Of a stretch of DNA of 64,000 nucleotides, positions 1 through 11,535 are shown one piece after another. Under the pieces are notes generated by a model that ran no database searches, had not been told where the DNA came from, and saw nothing but the letters and a program-made list of their open reading frames with translations. The position numbers and the translations under genes were made by a program. The DNA lies in NCBI GenBank assembly GCA_963971535.1, contig OZ020594.1, positions 116,595,127 to 116,659,126 on the forward strand, in the 5' to 3' direction. Positions within the stretch are counted from its first letter, which is position 1. Every line of letters begins with the position of its first letter. This DNA is from Notolepis coatsorum. Its lineage: Eukaryota > Chordata > Actinopteri > Aulopiformes > Paralepididae.

Positions 1-1249
1 CACAGGGGTCCTAACAGTGTCACTCTTCAGTTCAAATAACAAACTCAGCAAGACCGACGGCTTCTCAGTTGCAGTGGGTGGCAATATTGTCACAAGGAAA
101 GACGAAATTACCTACCTGGGTTCCATCCTAGAGGCAAATCTTTCCTGTGACAAAATGGCATCCAATGTAATAAAAAAAAGTCAACCAACGAACTAGATTC
201 TTGTACCGGATCTCCTCTCTGGTAAACAAGAATACCCTGAAGACTCTGGCAGGAGCACTCATTCAAGGGTACTAGGACTATGCGTGCACCTCATGGTACC
301 AAAGCACCTCAAAGGCGCTTAAAACAAAATTACAAACATCACAAAACAAACTGGTCAGACTACTACTTGACCTTACAACCAGAACCCACCTCACCCCTGC
401 CCACTTTGACAACCTATGATGGCTTAGAGTAGACAACAGAGTACAGCAACTTGCAATGGGCCTGGTCTACAAGATACACTATACGACTAAGGTACCCATG
501 TACATGTCAAAATACTTCCCAAAGGTCAGTGAATACCACAACCACTACACCAGAGGAAGCTCAACAAATCATGTTAAACCCAGATTCGGCTCAAACAAGG
601 GACTAAATACGTTTCGCAATTATGCCACATCAATGTGGAACGCCCTACCCAAAGCTGTAAAGGAATGTGAATCCCTACCCACATTCAAAACCGCTCTTAA
701 AGAGCACCTACGGGAGGCTGCAATTTGAAACTGGCCACCGTAAATGCCCCAAACCCCCACCACCTCCTAATAGACAGTCTCCTCCCCACCGCATGTATAT
801 ATTCCCTCCCCGCCGTATGTATATCTCTCTCCCACCCACCCACCCCCTCCTAATGTACAGTCCCCTCCCCATCATATGTATATACTCTGTCAGGATCTAG
901 GGGTAACAGTACTGTATATTTGAATACCGTTTATGTCACAAATGTATCAGTACTAAATACCTATATGTCCCTATGCCATAAATGTCATGTATGTTGTGTA
1001 TGTCATAAATGTCTATATGAATTGAAAATGGGGGACCCTGATGGAAACAAGACAAACGTCTTTCTCAGGTCTGCATCCCCTTAACAATTGTGTGTATTGA
1101 GCCGTACTGTATTGTACCCATTCTGCAATCTGTTAAATAAAGTTTTCATTCATTCATTCATTCATTCATTCATTCATTCATTCATTCATTCATTCATTCA
1201 TCCATTCATTCATTCATTCATTCATTCATTCATTCATTTATTCATTCAC
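1..1249 (+). mobile_element. LINE-A copy 1: 3' part of an FADD-type non-LTR retrotransposon
   Basis: The left window edge cuts this copy. It starts inside the reverse transcriptase ORF at the stretch reading SKTDGFSV and runs through the C-terminal region (residues like GLNTFRNYATSMWNALP near 590-655), a pyrimidine-rich 3' UTR, AATAAAG, and an (ATTC)n tail. The same protein occurs as a long ORF on the minus strand at 25.3-27.0 kb, which has an FADD catalytic box; this places the family in the CR1/L2/Crack assemblage of APE-type LINEs. The exact clade is not settled. The coding part is decayed: it is open only in pieces, and the A8 run at about 172-179 shifts the frame as in the other copies. 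Confidence 0.85.
1147..1249 (+). repeat. (ATTC)n microsatellite tail
   Basis: About 25 tetranucleotide units directly follow AATAAAG of LINE-A copy 1. A short tandem tail at this position is the usual 3' end of CR1/L2-type LINEs, so this is the element's terminus later lengthened by slippage, not an independent microsatellite. Confidence 0.9.
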
Positions 1250-1561
1250 TCAAAGGTAGAGCGGATAGTATGTCAGAGGAGAGGGTGGAGGGGGATAGGG
1301 AGGGCAGGTTGCGTCTGAGGGATGTGGTGGGCAGTAAAGGGGTGCAGGATTTGGTTTTGGTGTTTGTGTTTTCAATTGGTTTGGGGGGTAGGATTTGAAT
1401 TTTATTTAATTTCTTTTGTTTGTGTTTAGGTTTTATTTTAATTTAAATTTTTATTAGGTTTGTATCGGGTGGTGATGTTAGGGTTGGGTATTTCATTTTG
1501 TTTGTTCTGGGTTTGTTGTTTTTCTTTATCGTTTTCTTTTCTTTGCCGGGTTCTTGCCTTA

Positions 1562-2834
1562 TCAGCAAGACCGACGGCTTCTCAGTTACAGTGGGTGACA
1601 ATATTGTCACAAGGAAAGATGAAATTACATACCTAGGTTCCATCCTAGAGGCAAATCTTTCCTGTGACAAAATGGCATCCAAGGTAATAAAAAAAAGTCA
1701 ACCAACAAACTAGATTCTTGTACCGGATCTCCTCAAGAATACCCTGAAGACTCTGGCAGGAGCACTCATTCAAGGGTACTACGACTATGCTTGCACCTCA
1801 TGGTACCAAAGCACCTCAAAGGCGCTAAAAACAAGATTACAAACATCACAAAACAAACTGGTCAGACTTCTACTTGACCTTACCCCTAGAACCCACCTCA
1901 CCCCTGCCCACTTTTACAACCTAGGATGGCTTAGAGTAGACGACAGAGTACAGCAACTTGCAATGGGCCTGGTCTACAAGATACACTATACAACTAAGGT
2001 ACCCATGTACATGTCAAAATACTTCCCAAAGGTCAGTGAATACCACGACCACAACACCAGAGGAAGCTCAACAAATCATGTTAAACCCAGATTCGGCTCA
2101 AACAAGGGACTAAACACGTTTCGCAATTATGCCACATCAATGTGGAACGCCCTACCCAAAGCTGTAAAGGAATGTGAATCCATACCCACATTCAAAACCG
2201 CTCTTAAAGAGCACCTACGGGAGGCAGCAATTCGAAACTGGCCACCGTAAACGTCCAAACCCCCCCACCCCCTCCTAATAGACTCCTCCCCACCGCATGT
2301 ATATATTCTCTCCCCACCGTATGTATATTTCTCTCCCACCCACCCACCCCCTCCTAATGTACACTGTACAGTCTCCTCCCCACCGTATGTATATATTCTC
2401 TCCCCACCATATGTATATCTCTCTCCCACCCACCCACCCCCTCCTAATGTACAGTCCCCTCCCCATCATATGTATACTCTGTCAGGATCTATGGGTAACA
2501 GTACTGTATATTTGCATATCGTATATGTCACAAATGTAACAGTACTAAATACCTGTATGTCATGTATGTCCCTATGCCATAAATGTCATGTATGTTGTGT
2601 ATGTCATAAATGTCACTATGAATTGAAAATGGGGGACCCTGATGTAAACAAGACAAACGTCTTTCTCTGGTCTGCATCCCTGTGTGTATTGAGCCGTACT
2701 GTATTGTACCCATTCTGCAATCTGTTAAATAAAGTTTTCATTCATTCATTCATTCATTCATTCATTCATTCATTCATTCATTCATTCATTCATTCATTCA
2801 TTCATTCATTCATTCATTCATTCATTCATTCATC
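1562..2834 (+). mobile_element. LINE-A copy 2: 3' fragment
   Basis: This copy starts at the same SKTDGFSV coding stretch as copy 1 and keeps the C-terminal domain (open at 1963-2250, ending RNWPP). The 3' UTR at about 2277-2465 holds two tandem units of roughly 95 bp rich in CCCACC and GTATGTATA. It ends with AATAAAG and about 24 ATTC units. Against copy 1 it carries a short deletion near 1730. It retains the A8 run that separates the two halves of the C-terminal frame. The 300 bp between the copies (1250-1561) is GT-rich with no recognisable feature. Confidence 0.85.
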
Positions 2835-4005
2835 ATTCCTCTGCTCCAGTTGCTGGGTTGTACAGTAGGTGGCGGTATGCGCCTTTCTGTGGTTGCGACC
2901 CGCCATTAACTCCAAAGAAGAAGAAGAAGAAGAAGAAGAAGAAGAAGAAGACTAAAACACACGTAGTTTCTGGAGTCTCCTCGTTTAGGCTAACAAAGGT
3001 ACATTCGGTTCGTGTCGAATTCTCTCCGTTTTGTTAACGTTTTAGTCAAATCAGCTTGTATTCATCTACTGACCGCACATCTGATCTGTTGGGCGTTTCT
3101 GCCACTTTTCCACCAGACTGGGCCTTGACCAGAGGTAAGTTAGCCGGAGCAGCTAACAAGCTAAGCTGCTATGCTAATGCTACTACTGAGTTAGTGAGAA
3201 GATGTGACGTTAGGTCAGAAACTAGTGCGACTCTATGTATAGAGAGACATGTGCGTTTATTCAGCTCGTTACTAATAATGACCGAACATCTCAACTGCTG
3301 AGCGTTTCAGCCACTGTGTCACTTTACTTGAGAGGCTATGCTGCTAAAATGCTTCTTAGGCCGTGGGCCAGGCCCCACATTTGGACCACGGGTACCATCT
3401 TGGGGGACTAACTTCCATAGTGATGTTTGGGAAGGTATTCACCCCTACTGCTAGAAAAGATGTGATAGAAGGTATACACCCCTACTGCTAGAAAATATGT
3501 TATAGCAATGCAGCAGTTGCCTCAATGTGTGCTATCACATCTTTTATAACACTACCAAGCATATTGTTCAGGCCTCCTGTCTGAAATCACATGCCCCAAA
3601 TAAATCATGATAGCTCCTGAACCATAAGGCCTATATGCATGTTTCTGGTCTCCTTTGATAGGTAACAAGGTAGGGCATATGAATCCAGTGTGAGTAAACC
3701 CACATCTATTACCATTCCAGAGTAAATGGAGATACAATGAAGGAAAACATCATATTTTTACCCTCGCCTGGTACATAATCTTAATTTAAAAGGCAATATG
3801 ACCATTATAACCAATATCCCATGGATAATAATGCAACTGAATGTGTTCTCCTACTCCTTGACTACAAATGTAACTGTAAATGTGATGACAATACTTAAAA
3901 ATACAACAATTATGATACAGTTTAAAAAGGTATACTCAGATGATTTAAATGTTTTGGCCATGGTTACCGTTTACATGTTGACTGTGTTTACTGGTAATTT
4001 TACTC
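2835..4005. other. No gene seen; (AAG)n run and short direct repeats
   Basis: An (AAG)n microsatellite of about 11 units lies at 2917-2951, after a short segment resembling a dispersed fish repeat end that I cannot name. Near 3433-3505 a ~45-bp phrase beginning 'cacccctactgctag' occurs twice in tandem. Short ORFs here are not supported by any motif. Confidence 0.5.
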
Positions 4006-4774
4006 AAACACTATTTCTTTCAATACAGCCATGTTACAAAAACATACATCTCCCCAAAACATTGAAATAGTAATAAAAAAACAATGAATATTGATCAATA
4101 TGCAATGCATATTCAACATTCATATATGGGCCACAGAGCTTCATGCCATGTGACCTATCAATGTTTTCAGCTCAGTTAGACCTATACAATGATATATTTC
4201 TTATTGGTTTTCAGAAATATATTTTGGAAAACTCAATACAAAACCCAGGGCACATATAATAACATCACAGCAGTTTTTCAGGAATTCAAATAACTAATTA
4301 CTTAAGTTCCGTCAGTACAGACAGTTCTCAGTCTCTATCCGTGGCGCTATATAGGCTATACTTGAGAGGCTATGCTATGCTAATGCTTATAGGATGAGGT
4401 TGGGATAGCAGCAAACAGATCTCGCCCACGCAGAGGGGAACACATTCTATCCTCTGGACTGGACAGGATATTCCTTTAGTGATCCCCTTGGGGAGATTCA
4501 GTCGTCATAGTAGCAGGGGGGGGGGTACAGATAATGCTCAGGGTAATAGGAGAGCAATATATATAGGCAATAAACTAATTGAATCTAAATATAAAATAAC
4601 CCGTATACACAGAGGTGCAGATGATGGTCTGTATACCCTATTGGTCATAATATAAGTTACAATAAATATAGGCAACATAAAATATGACTAAAAGTAAACA
4701 CAACAGTATACACAAAGGTGCAGATGATGGTCTGTCTATCGGTCATAATATGCGTTATAGTCCATGCGGGGGTT
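4006..4774. repeat. Direct duplication, copy 1 (lacks both MITEs)
   Basis: This block matches 5540-7094 almost base for base by eye, including the phrases 'caatacagccatgttac' and 'gattcagtcgtcatagtag'. Around 4395-4440 it preserves the uninterrupted sequence where the other copy carries two palindromic insertions. The phrase 'gatccccttggggagattc' near 4480 resembles the reversed 3' UTR of a fish LINE, so the block may derive from a minus-strand LINE 3' region; that is inference. Confidence 0.8.
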
Positions 4775-5125
4775 TAGTGGTTAACACTTTCAGTGCCACG
4801 GACGACATATCTAGTTTTATTAGGCCCCCCACTGAGTGCCCACGACGACAAATATCGTTTTATTTGTTTATTAGCGATCTGATTTCATATTTCATCAACC
4901 GAGTCTCCCGTTGGTACAGCAGCTCCTCCAGCAGCTCAGAATGGAAAAAAGCGCCCCCTATCGTCTATCCCTGTGTAACTGCAGGTCAGTCGCTTAGACT
5001 GACCTGGGATCAGTCGATATGTAGAGGCGGAGCCAGCTCCTTGAGCTGGCAAGCTGTCTGCTCAACATGGAAGTGATTGCGGGACGGGAATCAGCCTGGA
5101 ATATATATTCACAGTAGCCAATACT

Positions 5126-5539
5126 CTTTGGGAAGTATTTTGACATGTACACATGGGTACCTTAGTCATGTAGTGTATCTTGTAGACCAGGCCCATTGCA
5201 AGTTGCTGTACTCTGTCGTCTACTCTAAGCCATCCTAGGTTGTCAAAGTGGGCAGGGGTGAGGTGGGTTCTAGGAGTAAGGTCAAGCAGTAGTCTGACCA
5301 GTTTGTTTTGTGATGTTTGTAATTTTGTTTTTAGTGCCTTTGAGGTGCTTTGGTACCATGAGGTGCAAGCATAGTCGTAGTACCCTTGAATGAGTGCTCC
5401 TGCCAGAGTCTTCAGGGTATTCTTGTTTATCAGAGAGGAGATCCGGTACAAGAATCTAGTTCGTTTGTTGACTTTTTTTTATTACATTGGATGCCATTTT
5501 TTCACAGGAAAGATTTGCCTCTAGGATGGAACCTAGGTA
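5126..5539 (-). mobile_element. LINE-A copy 3: internal C-terminal fragment
   Basis: On the minus strand this encodes the LINE-A thumb and C-terminal region (LAGALIQGYYDYACTSWY, then LLLDLTPRTHLTPAHF). It lacks both the RT palm and the 3' UTR. Its right end abuts the second copy of the 4-kb duplication, so the insertion or rearrangement coincides with that junction. The A8 run (as T8 on the plus strand near 5472-5479) is present. Confidence 0.85.
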
Positions 5540-5961
5540 TCAAACACAATTTCTTTCAATACAGCCATGTTACAAAAACATAAATCTCCCCAAAACATTG
5601 AAATAGTAATAAAAAACAATGAATATTGATCAATATGCAATGCATTATTCAACATTCATATATGGGCCACAGAGCTTCATGCCATGATGTGACCTATCAA
5701 TGTTTTCAGCTCAGTTAGACCTATACAATGATTATTTCTTATTGGTTTTCAGAAAAATATTTTGAAAACTGAATACGAAACCCAGGGCACATATAATAAC
5801 AAACAAACAAACATCACAGAATCTTTTCAGGAATTCAAATAACTAATTACTTAAGTTCCGTCAGTACAGACAGTTCTCAGTCTCTATCCGTGGCGCTATA
5901 TAGGCTATACTTGAGAGGCTATGCTATGCTACAATGCTATGCTAATGCTTCTAGGATGAGG

Positions 5962-6261
5962 TGTGTGATTTTTAAACGTAGCCTATGTCTGCGAAGACGC
6001 TCTCTGATTGGCTAGCCGCGTACAGCGAAGTACTGATTGGTTTAGCGCCGAAGGGTCTCTTCCGCCTAACCCTAACCCTAACCTTAACTCTAAGCATAAC
6101 CCACTTCGAAAGAGGGCCAAAGCATAACCACTTTGAAGCAGAGAATGTACAAGGCGGAAGAGACCCTTCGCCGCTAAACCAATCAGAGAGGGTCTTCGCC
6201 GTACGCGGCTAGCCAATCGGAGAGCGTCTTCGCACACATAGGCTACGTTTAAAAATCACGT
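5962..6261. mobile_element. Palindromic MITE (P1), 300 bp, 8-bp TSD
   Basis: Long terminal inverted repeats start TGTGATTTTTAAACGTAGCC and run for most of the element, so it can fold on itself. It is flanked by GGATGAGG at 5954-5961 and 6262-6269, an 8-bp duplication. The paralogous site near 4390-4400 has one copy of that sequence and no insert, which shows insertion directly. The TSD length suggests hAT-like mobilisation, but no transposase is encoded. The centre holds 'accctaaccctaacc', a telomere-like run. Confidence 0.85.
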
Positions 6262-6306
6262 GGATGAGGTTGGGATAGCACTGTAGCAAACAGATCTCGC
6301 CCACGC

Positions 6307-6733
6307 GTGTGATTTTTTTTCGTAGCCGCAGTTTGCAAAGACGCTCTCTGATTGGCTAGCCCGCGTACAGCGAAGACCCTCTCTGATTGGTTTAGCTCCG
6401 AAGGGCTCTGGGATAGAAATGTCCGCCTTGTACATATATTCTCTGCTTCGAAGTGGTTATGCTTTGGCCCTCTTTCGAAGTGGGTTATGCTTAGAGTTTG
6501 GAATCAGGGCTGGTGGTCCATTGCCCTGCTCTAAAGAGAAACTCTAAGCATAACACACTTCGAAAGAGGGCCAAATCATAACCACTTCGAAGCAGAGAAT
6601 ATATATGTACAAGGCGGACATTTCTATCCCAGAGCCCTTCGGAGCTAAACCAATCAGAGAGGGTCTTCGCTGTACGCGGGCTAGCCAATCAGAGAGCGTC
6701 TTTGCAAACTGTGGCTATGAAAAAAAATCACGC
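6307..6733. mobile_element. Palindromic MITE (P2), 427 bp, 8-9-bp TSD
   Basis: This is a relative of P1: the arms share 'gctctctgattggctagc' and related phrases. It is an almost perfect inverted repeat of about 190 bp per arm. It is flanked by CGCCCACGC (6298-6306 and 6734-6742), and the paralogue near 4428 carries this once without an insert. It lies only about 45 bp from P1. Non-coding; ORFs across it are mirror-image artefacts. Confidence 0.85.
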
Positions 6734-7514
6734 CGCCCACGCAGAGGGGAAAACATTCTACTGGACAGGATATAGTGATCCCCTTGGGGAGATTCAGTCG
6801 TCATAGTAGCAGGGGGGGGGGGTACAGTCCAGATAATGCTCAGGGTAATAGCAGAGCAATATATATAGGCAATAAACAAATTGAATCTAAATATAAAATA
6901 AACCGTATACACAGAGGTGCAGATGATGGTCTGTAATATAAGTTACAATAAATATAGGCAATATAAAATTTGACTAAAAGATTGGAAAATTCCAAATTGG
7001 AACATTGGAAAAACAGTATACACAAAGGTGCAGATGATGGTCTGTACCTATCGGTCATAATATGCGTTATAGTCCATGCAGGGTTTAGTGGTTAAGAGTC
7101 AGACATTCCTAATAGTTCTCAAGTTCTGCAGCCGTTAGTTCTCCAGCTGCTGGCAGCAGTCTGTGCCCCCGGTTGTGGAGCCTGATGGCCACTGCATGAA
7201 GAACTGGCAGACGGGCACACAGACACACACACGTTCAGGGCTGTACGCTAAGCTTTTTCACTAGGGGCACAGGTGCCCCTAAATGAAAAATGTAGGGGCA
7301 CAGAATCTTTTTTAGGGGCACTTTTTTTAAATGGCAATTTTACTATTATAGTGCAAAAAAATATGTTCCTGCCTCATTACTGTGGGCCTTTTATTTAACA
7401 TTTAAGTGCTTTTGTTTTCAGGTTTGTATCTTTTATAATGAACCAACTGAAGTATTACCACAGCTGCAAACATTTCTTCTTTCATTGATAACAGTGTATT
7501 AACAGTTTGTCTCT

Positions 7515-7785
7515 CCTCCACACTGCCTGTGTTGCATTTTTTCCTATTGCTAGGTTTTAGTGAGTTTTTCCTTACCTACGAGTGGGGTATGTCTGGGAGT
7601 GTTTGCATTCATTAATTAATTTTGCATTTACATTTTTTTTTGTTGGACCTTATGGTGTTCTTGTTTTGTTCTTGACTTATTGTTATATTTCTTCTTGACT
7701 TGTTTAAAGAAGACGTGTCCAGCCCATGGGGACATTAACGTGTGTTGTCGGGCCTTACAAATACATTTGATTTGATTTGTTCATT
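7515..7785 (+). repeat. Dispersed repeat ending in (TTTGA)n, copy 1
   Basis: Matches 53821-54064, sharing 'cctattgctaggtttt', 'gtatgtctgggagtgtt' and a 3' end of TTTGATTTGATTTG. The short tandem tail suggests a LINE or SINE 3' UTR whose coding part is not in the window. The next ~400 bp (7786-8190) is rich in 'tatcgat' phrases reminiscent of a hAT end but cannot be bounded. Confidence 0.6.
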
Positions 7786-8198
7786 AGGGATGGGTTAGGA
7801 TCGTTAGGATTTTATCGATACTACTACTCTTATCGATTCAATACTGCTTAACGGTTCGGTACTTTATCGATACTCTTATCGGTTCTTTTTGATTATTTTG
7901 CAAGATTTTTTTATTTGTTTATAAAGAACATAATCAACATTGCTTTATTATTCTTTTATATAATTATATTACTGCACATGGCTACTTTTTGATCAATTAA
8001 TACAAGCAGTCAGATAAATTAACTATTTTGGGACTTTCTATTTTATTTAGAAAGTTCTTAAATCAGAATGTCCCACCCAATACCCAGCTGTTAAAAACGG
8101 TTCAATACTCCATTTTATTAGTAGAGATACTTTTAGCCTGATGATATATTTTCCATGAGTTGAGTGGATGCATGACCGGAGCAGTGTGTGTGTGTGAG

Positions 8199-9703
8199 CA
8201 GGGGGCGAAATTAAAGCCCGCCGCCCGCCAGGGGCGCTCAGTTTTTACCTTTGGCGCTTGCCACTGAGAGCCCTGCCCGCCGTGTGGCGTGTAGACGTGT
8301 AGTTCATAACAATACTCTTATTTTGAAAATCTGTGCGGGTCTCATTTCCGGCCCAAGCGCAGCTAGAGTCATAATATCGATGGCTCCGGCAGTTAGCAGC
8401 ATTCGGTTCGTATAATATTCTTATTTTGAAAAAAAACGTGGCAACAAGTCATATCCGCCCAGCCGGGCCAGCCCTGCAGCGGGATACTATTGGTTTCTGC
8501 TCATATCAACACAGATGCCCGCAGCTCTAGTGCTAACGTTAAGCTCTCAGAATGGTAGCAGCTCGCCCGCAGCTCTAGTGCTAACGTTAAGCTCTCAGAA
8601 CGGTAGCAGCTCGCCCGCAGCATCTAGTGCTAACGTTAAGCTCTCAGAACGGTAGCAGCTCGCCCGCAGCATCTAGTGCTAACGTTAAGCTCTCAGAATG
8701 GTAGCAGCTCGCCCGCAGCTGTAGTGCTAACGTTAAGCTCTCAGAATGGTAGCAGCTCGCCCGCAGCATCTAGTGCTAACGTTAAGCTCTCAGAATGGTA
8801 GCAGCTCGCCCGCAGCTCTAGTGCTAACGTTAAGCTCTCAGAACGGTAGCAGCTCGCCCGCAGCTCTAGTGCTAACGTTAAGCTCTCAGAACGGTAGCAG
8901 CTCGCCCGCAGCTCTAGTGCTAACGTTAAGCTCTCAGAATGGTAGCAGTCTGCTCTAGTCTAGATCGGACCTCCATGAGCTACCGTTACTGTTTAAACAA
9001 TGACCCAGTCAACTATTCACTTTTAGTTTAATACATGACGAGGCATTGTCTAACGGTATCTAGCTGGCTAGCTACTGATAGCTGCTGATATCAACATGCT
9101 CCAGCAATAGTCGACTCGAGTGCATAATACCTCCGTTCCCTCGTTAGCTAGCTCACGTTAGCTGAGCTCTATATGTCCCAGTAAACTAAATTGTCTTAAC
9201 GTTATCTAGCGGGCTAGCAGTAGCTACAGATAGCTCCTGATATCAATGTCTTATAACATTGATTCAACGCGTATTCTAGCTGAGGGCTTGATGAATGTGA
9301 TTAGATTAGACCAAAGAACCGTAAGGTTATACCAATAGGGTCCAGCTGCAGCGCCGAAGAATCCTTGCATGCTGAATGTAGAGTATTAGTATAGGGTCTA
9401 GCTGCATCGCCGGAGAATGCTTGCTGGAGCTGGAGGCTACTCAAGTATACACAGACAGTGGAGCTGTTTGCAGATAGCGAGCATTTTGACTTATTGCGTG
9501 GTGGCGATGTCTCGCAGATAATACAACTACAAGTATGATTATATAATATATATTTTATTTAAAAATTTTTTTTTATATAAAATATGTATATATATATTTT
9601 TGTAATCAAAAAAAATTGGCAGGTAAGAAATATGCTTGGCGGGTAGATTCTTCCCATCTACCCGCCACTGGCCGGTGAGTCAAAAAGTTAATTTCGCTCC
9701 CTG
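8199..9703. mobile_element. Non-autonomous hAT element, 1.5 kb, perfect 8-bp TSD
   Basis: The ends are CAGGGGGCGAAATTAA and, inverted, CAGGGAGCGAAATTAA. Both sides are flanked by TGTGTGAG (8191-8198 and 9704-9711). Length of TSD and the CAGGG end define the hAT superfamily. No transposase frame is present; the interior is occupied by a 48-bp minisatellite, AT-rich DNA near 9530-9610, and unremarkable sequence. Confidence 0.88.
8516..8955. repeat. Minisatellite, nine ~48-bp units
   Basis: Units start 'gcccgcagctctagtgc' and contain 'taacgttaagctctcag'; variants differ by AATGG/AACGG and by a 1-bp insertion in 'gcatctag'. The unit length near a multiple of three produces a spurious repetitive ORF. 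The array lies inside the hAT at 8199-9703, so array length could vary between copies of that element. Confidence 0.92.
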
Positions 9704-9888
9704 TGTGTGAGAGTGCATGCTTTGCGTAGTGGGCGTGTCAACAGTGTCAGCTGAACTCGCACCAACAAGCTAGGGAAATAGTCAGACATCCCAGAATTAT
9801 TGCGTAATACAAAGTTTCTGAATGGATATTTGGATTAAACCAAGTTGTATGCAGTGATGACCGGTCTTTCCCCGCGGAACACAAGTTA

Positions 9889-10439
9889 GGTCCACTGACG
9901 ACGCGGTCTCCCAGGTACTGCACAGCACTCTCTCCCACCTTGACCGTCAGAAGGGGGGCTATGTGAGACTGTTGTTCATTGACTACAGCTCAGCGTTCAA
10001 CACCATAGTCCCCACCAGACTGGTGGACAAGCTGATCGAGCTAGGTCTGAGCTCCGCCCTGAGCGCCTGGGTACTGGACTTTCTGAGTGAAAGACCCCAG
10101 GCGGTCAGGGTGGGGGGTCAGACCTCCAACACCATCACCCTGAGCATCGGGTCCCCCCAGGGCTGTGTTCTAAGCCCCCTGCTGTACTCACTCTACACAC
10201 ACGATTGTGTGGCCAAGTTCAGCTCCAACTCCATAGTGAAGTTCGCAGACGACACAGTGGTGGTGGGGCTGATCTCGGACAACGACGAGAAGGCCTACCG
10301 AGAGGAGGTTGAGGTACTGGAACGTTGGTGCCAGGACAACAGCCTGCTCCTGAACATTGGTAAAACCAAGGAGCTGATCGTGGATTATAGGAGAGGACAG
10401 CAGGAGACACACACACCACTGATGATTAACGGGGCTACC
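9889..10439 (+). mobile_element. L2-B, 5' half of an interrupted L2-type LINE copy
   Basis: The sequence matches the intact L2 from about 28947 onward ([51 protein letters not shown]). It is 5'-truncated, as LINE copies often are. The frame is open from 9963 up to the L1 insertion, which cuts within the sequence for RINGATVDR. The remainder lies at 18258-19183. Identity to the intact copy looks very high. Confidence 0.88.
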
Positions 10440-10536
10440 TGTCGCTGTGAAGTGTCTCCTCACAAACCTCCAAAATGTGTTGAAATTAACGTAACTCAAC
10501 TCGAAATATAAATATAAATCAAATCATGTTGTGCCA

Positions 10537-11535
10537 ATGGATCTGAGATCAGGAGCGGTTACTCAGACGAACACGACAAAGAGCAAGACAAAGAAGCCGC
10601 CTCACGGGACAAACAAATCAGAACCAGAAATGGAAAAGCTCGAACAAAGTATCAAGATGATGTTGACAGACTTCAAAGAAGACATTTCCAAACAAATTGG
10701 GGATCTCCGATCCGAGTTTGGGAATTTTACGTCGGAGATTAAACAAATAAAAAAGGAAGTTAACGAAATCCACTCTGAAGTAGGAGAGGCTGCAACTAAA
10801 ATGATAGAGGCCGAGCAAAGAATACATCAGCTTGAAGAGAGAGAGTCGACTACAAACGCGGCCCTGAAACACCTGCTACAAGAACAAAAAAAGACTAACG
10901 AAAAAGTAGAATACCTAGAAAATAAATCTCGGCAGAACAACATACGGATTTACCAAGTAAAAGAAGGCGCAGAGGGGGACAATGCAGTGGATTTCATTAG
11001 TGCACTACTTTTGGAAAAGCTGCAGATCCCCGCGGATACCCTGCATATTGTCGCAGCGCACCGCGCGCTCAGTAAGAAGCCGACACAAGAAAATGCCCCC
11101 CCTCGGTCCTTTGTGGTGAGTTTCCTACAGTGGAACACCCGGCGACAAGTCCTACAAGCAGCCTGGTCTAAGAAAGAGATAAAAGTAGGAGACAATCGAA
11201 TCTACTTCTCTCAGGATTTCTCAAGCAAGATTCAAAACGAAAGAAGCAGGTACGCCCCAATAAGAAAACAACTGAAAGAAAAAGGAGTGAAATCACACAT
11301 CATATACCCAGCCAAACTTAAGGTGTTTGGAGATGGTGGAACAACTACAACGTATGACTCTCCAGAAGAGGCAGATGCGCGCTTAAGGGAGCAGGGAATT
11401 ATCTCTACTACCGAGCCGAGGATATATCAGGCCCCGGTGCGCAGCGCAGATGCCCAATCCACCGCGTTCCAGAGGGTGCGCGACCAGAGGCACGGAGCAG
11501 ACGGTGAGACTGTTGGCTCACTTCTGAGAGACTAA
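10537..11535 (+). CDS. L1 ORF1 protein (RNA-binding, coiled coil)
   Basis: A complete 332-residue frame is read from the ATG at 10537; a GTG two codons upstream is less likely as the start. A basic, Lys-rich N-terminus is followed by a long heptad coiled coil (about residues 25-130, including EKLEQSIKMMLTDF). Next comes an RRM-like segment starting near NKSRQNNIRIYQVKEG and a C-terminal domain (YAPIRKQLKEKGVKSHIIYP). This is the L1 ORF1p (Transposase_22) layout: trimerisation followed by nucleic-acid binding and chaperone activity in the L1 RNP. The last ~50 codons lie in a 470-bp tandem duplication, so a second copy of the C-terminal coding end is present downstream without a start. Confidence 0.88.
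   Translation: MDLRSGAVTQTNTTKSKTKKPPHGTNKSEPEMEKLEQSIKMMLTDFKEDISKQIGDLRSEFGNFTSEIKQIKKEVNEIHSEVGEAATKMIEAEQRIHQLEERESTTNAALKHLLQEQKKTNEKVEYLENKSRQNNIRIYQVKEGAEGDNAVDFISALLLEKLQIPADTLHIVAAHRALSKKPTQENAPPRSFVVSFLQWNTRRQVLQAAWSKKEIKVGDNRIYFSQDFSSKIQNERSRYAPIRKQLKEKGVKSHIIYPAKLKVFGDGGTTTTYDSPEEADARLREQGIISTTEPRIYQAPVRSADAQSTAFQRVRDQRHGADGETVGSLLRD

Larger units (their letters stand above)
5540..7094. repeat. Direct duplication, copy 2 (carries two palindromic MITEs)
   Basis: This is the paralogue of 4006-4774, twice as long because of the insertions at 5962-6261 and 6307-6733. Outside them the copies differ only by scattered substitutions and small indels. Similarity stops near 7094, where the first copy instead reads 'ttaacactttcagtgcc'. 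Confidence 0.8.

Noticed and set aside
1088-1318. ORF with poly-(HSFI) repeats
   Set aside because: Translation of an (ATTC)n microsatellite tail; the same artefact recurs at 2470-2868.
6064-6086. Telomere-like 'accctaaccctaacc' run
   Set aside because: It is only three units, degenerates at once, and sits in the loop of a palindromic MITE; not an interstitial telomere of note.
8516-8955. Regular repeats that could suggest a CRISPR-like array
   Set aside because: Units are contiguous with no unique spacers, and the sequence is from a vertebrate; it is a minisatellite.
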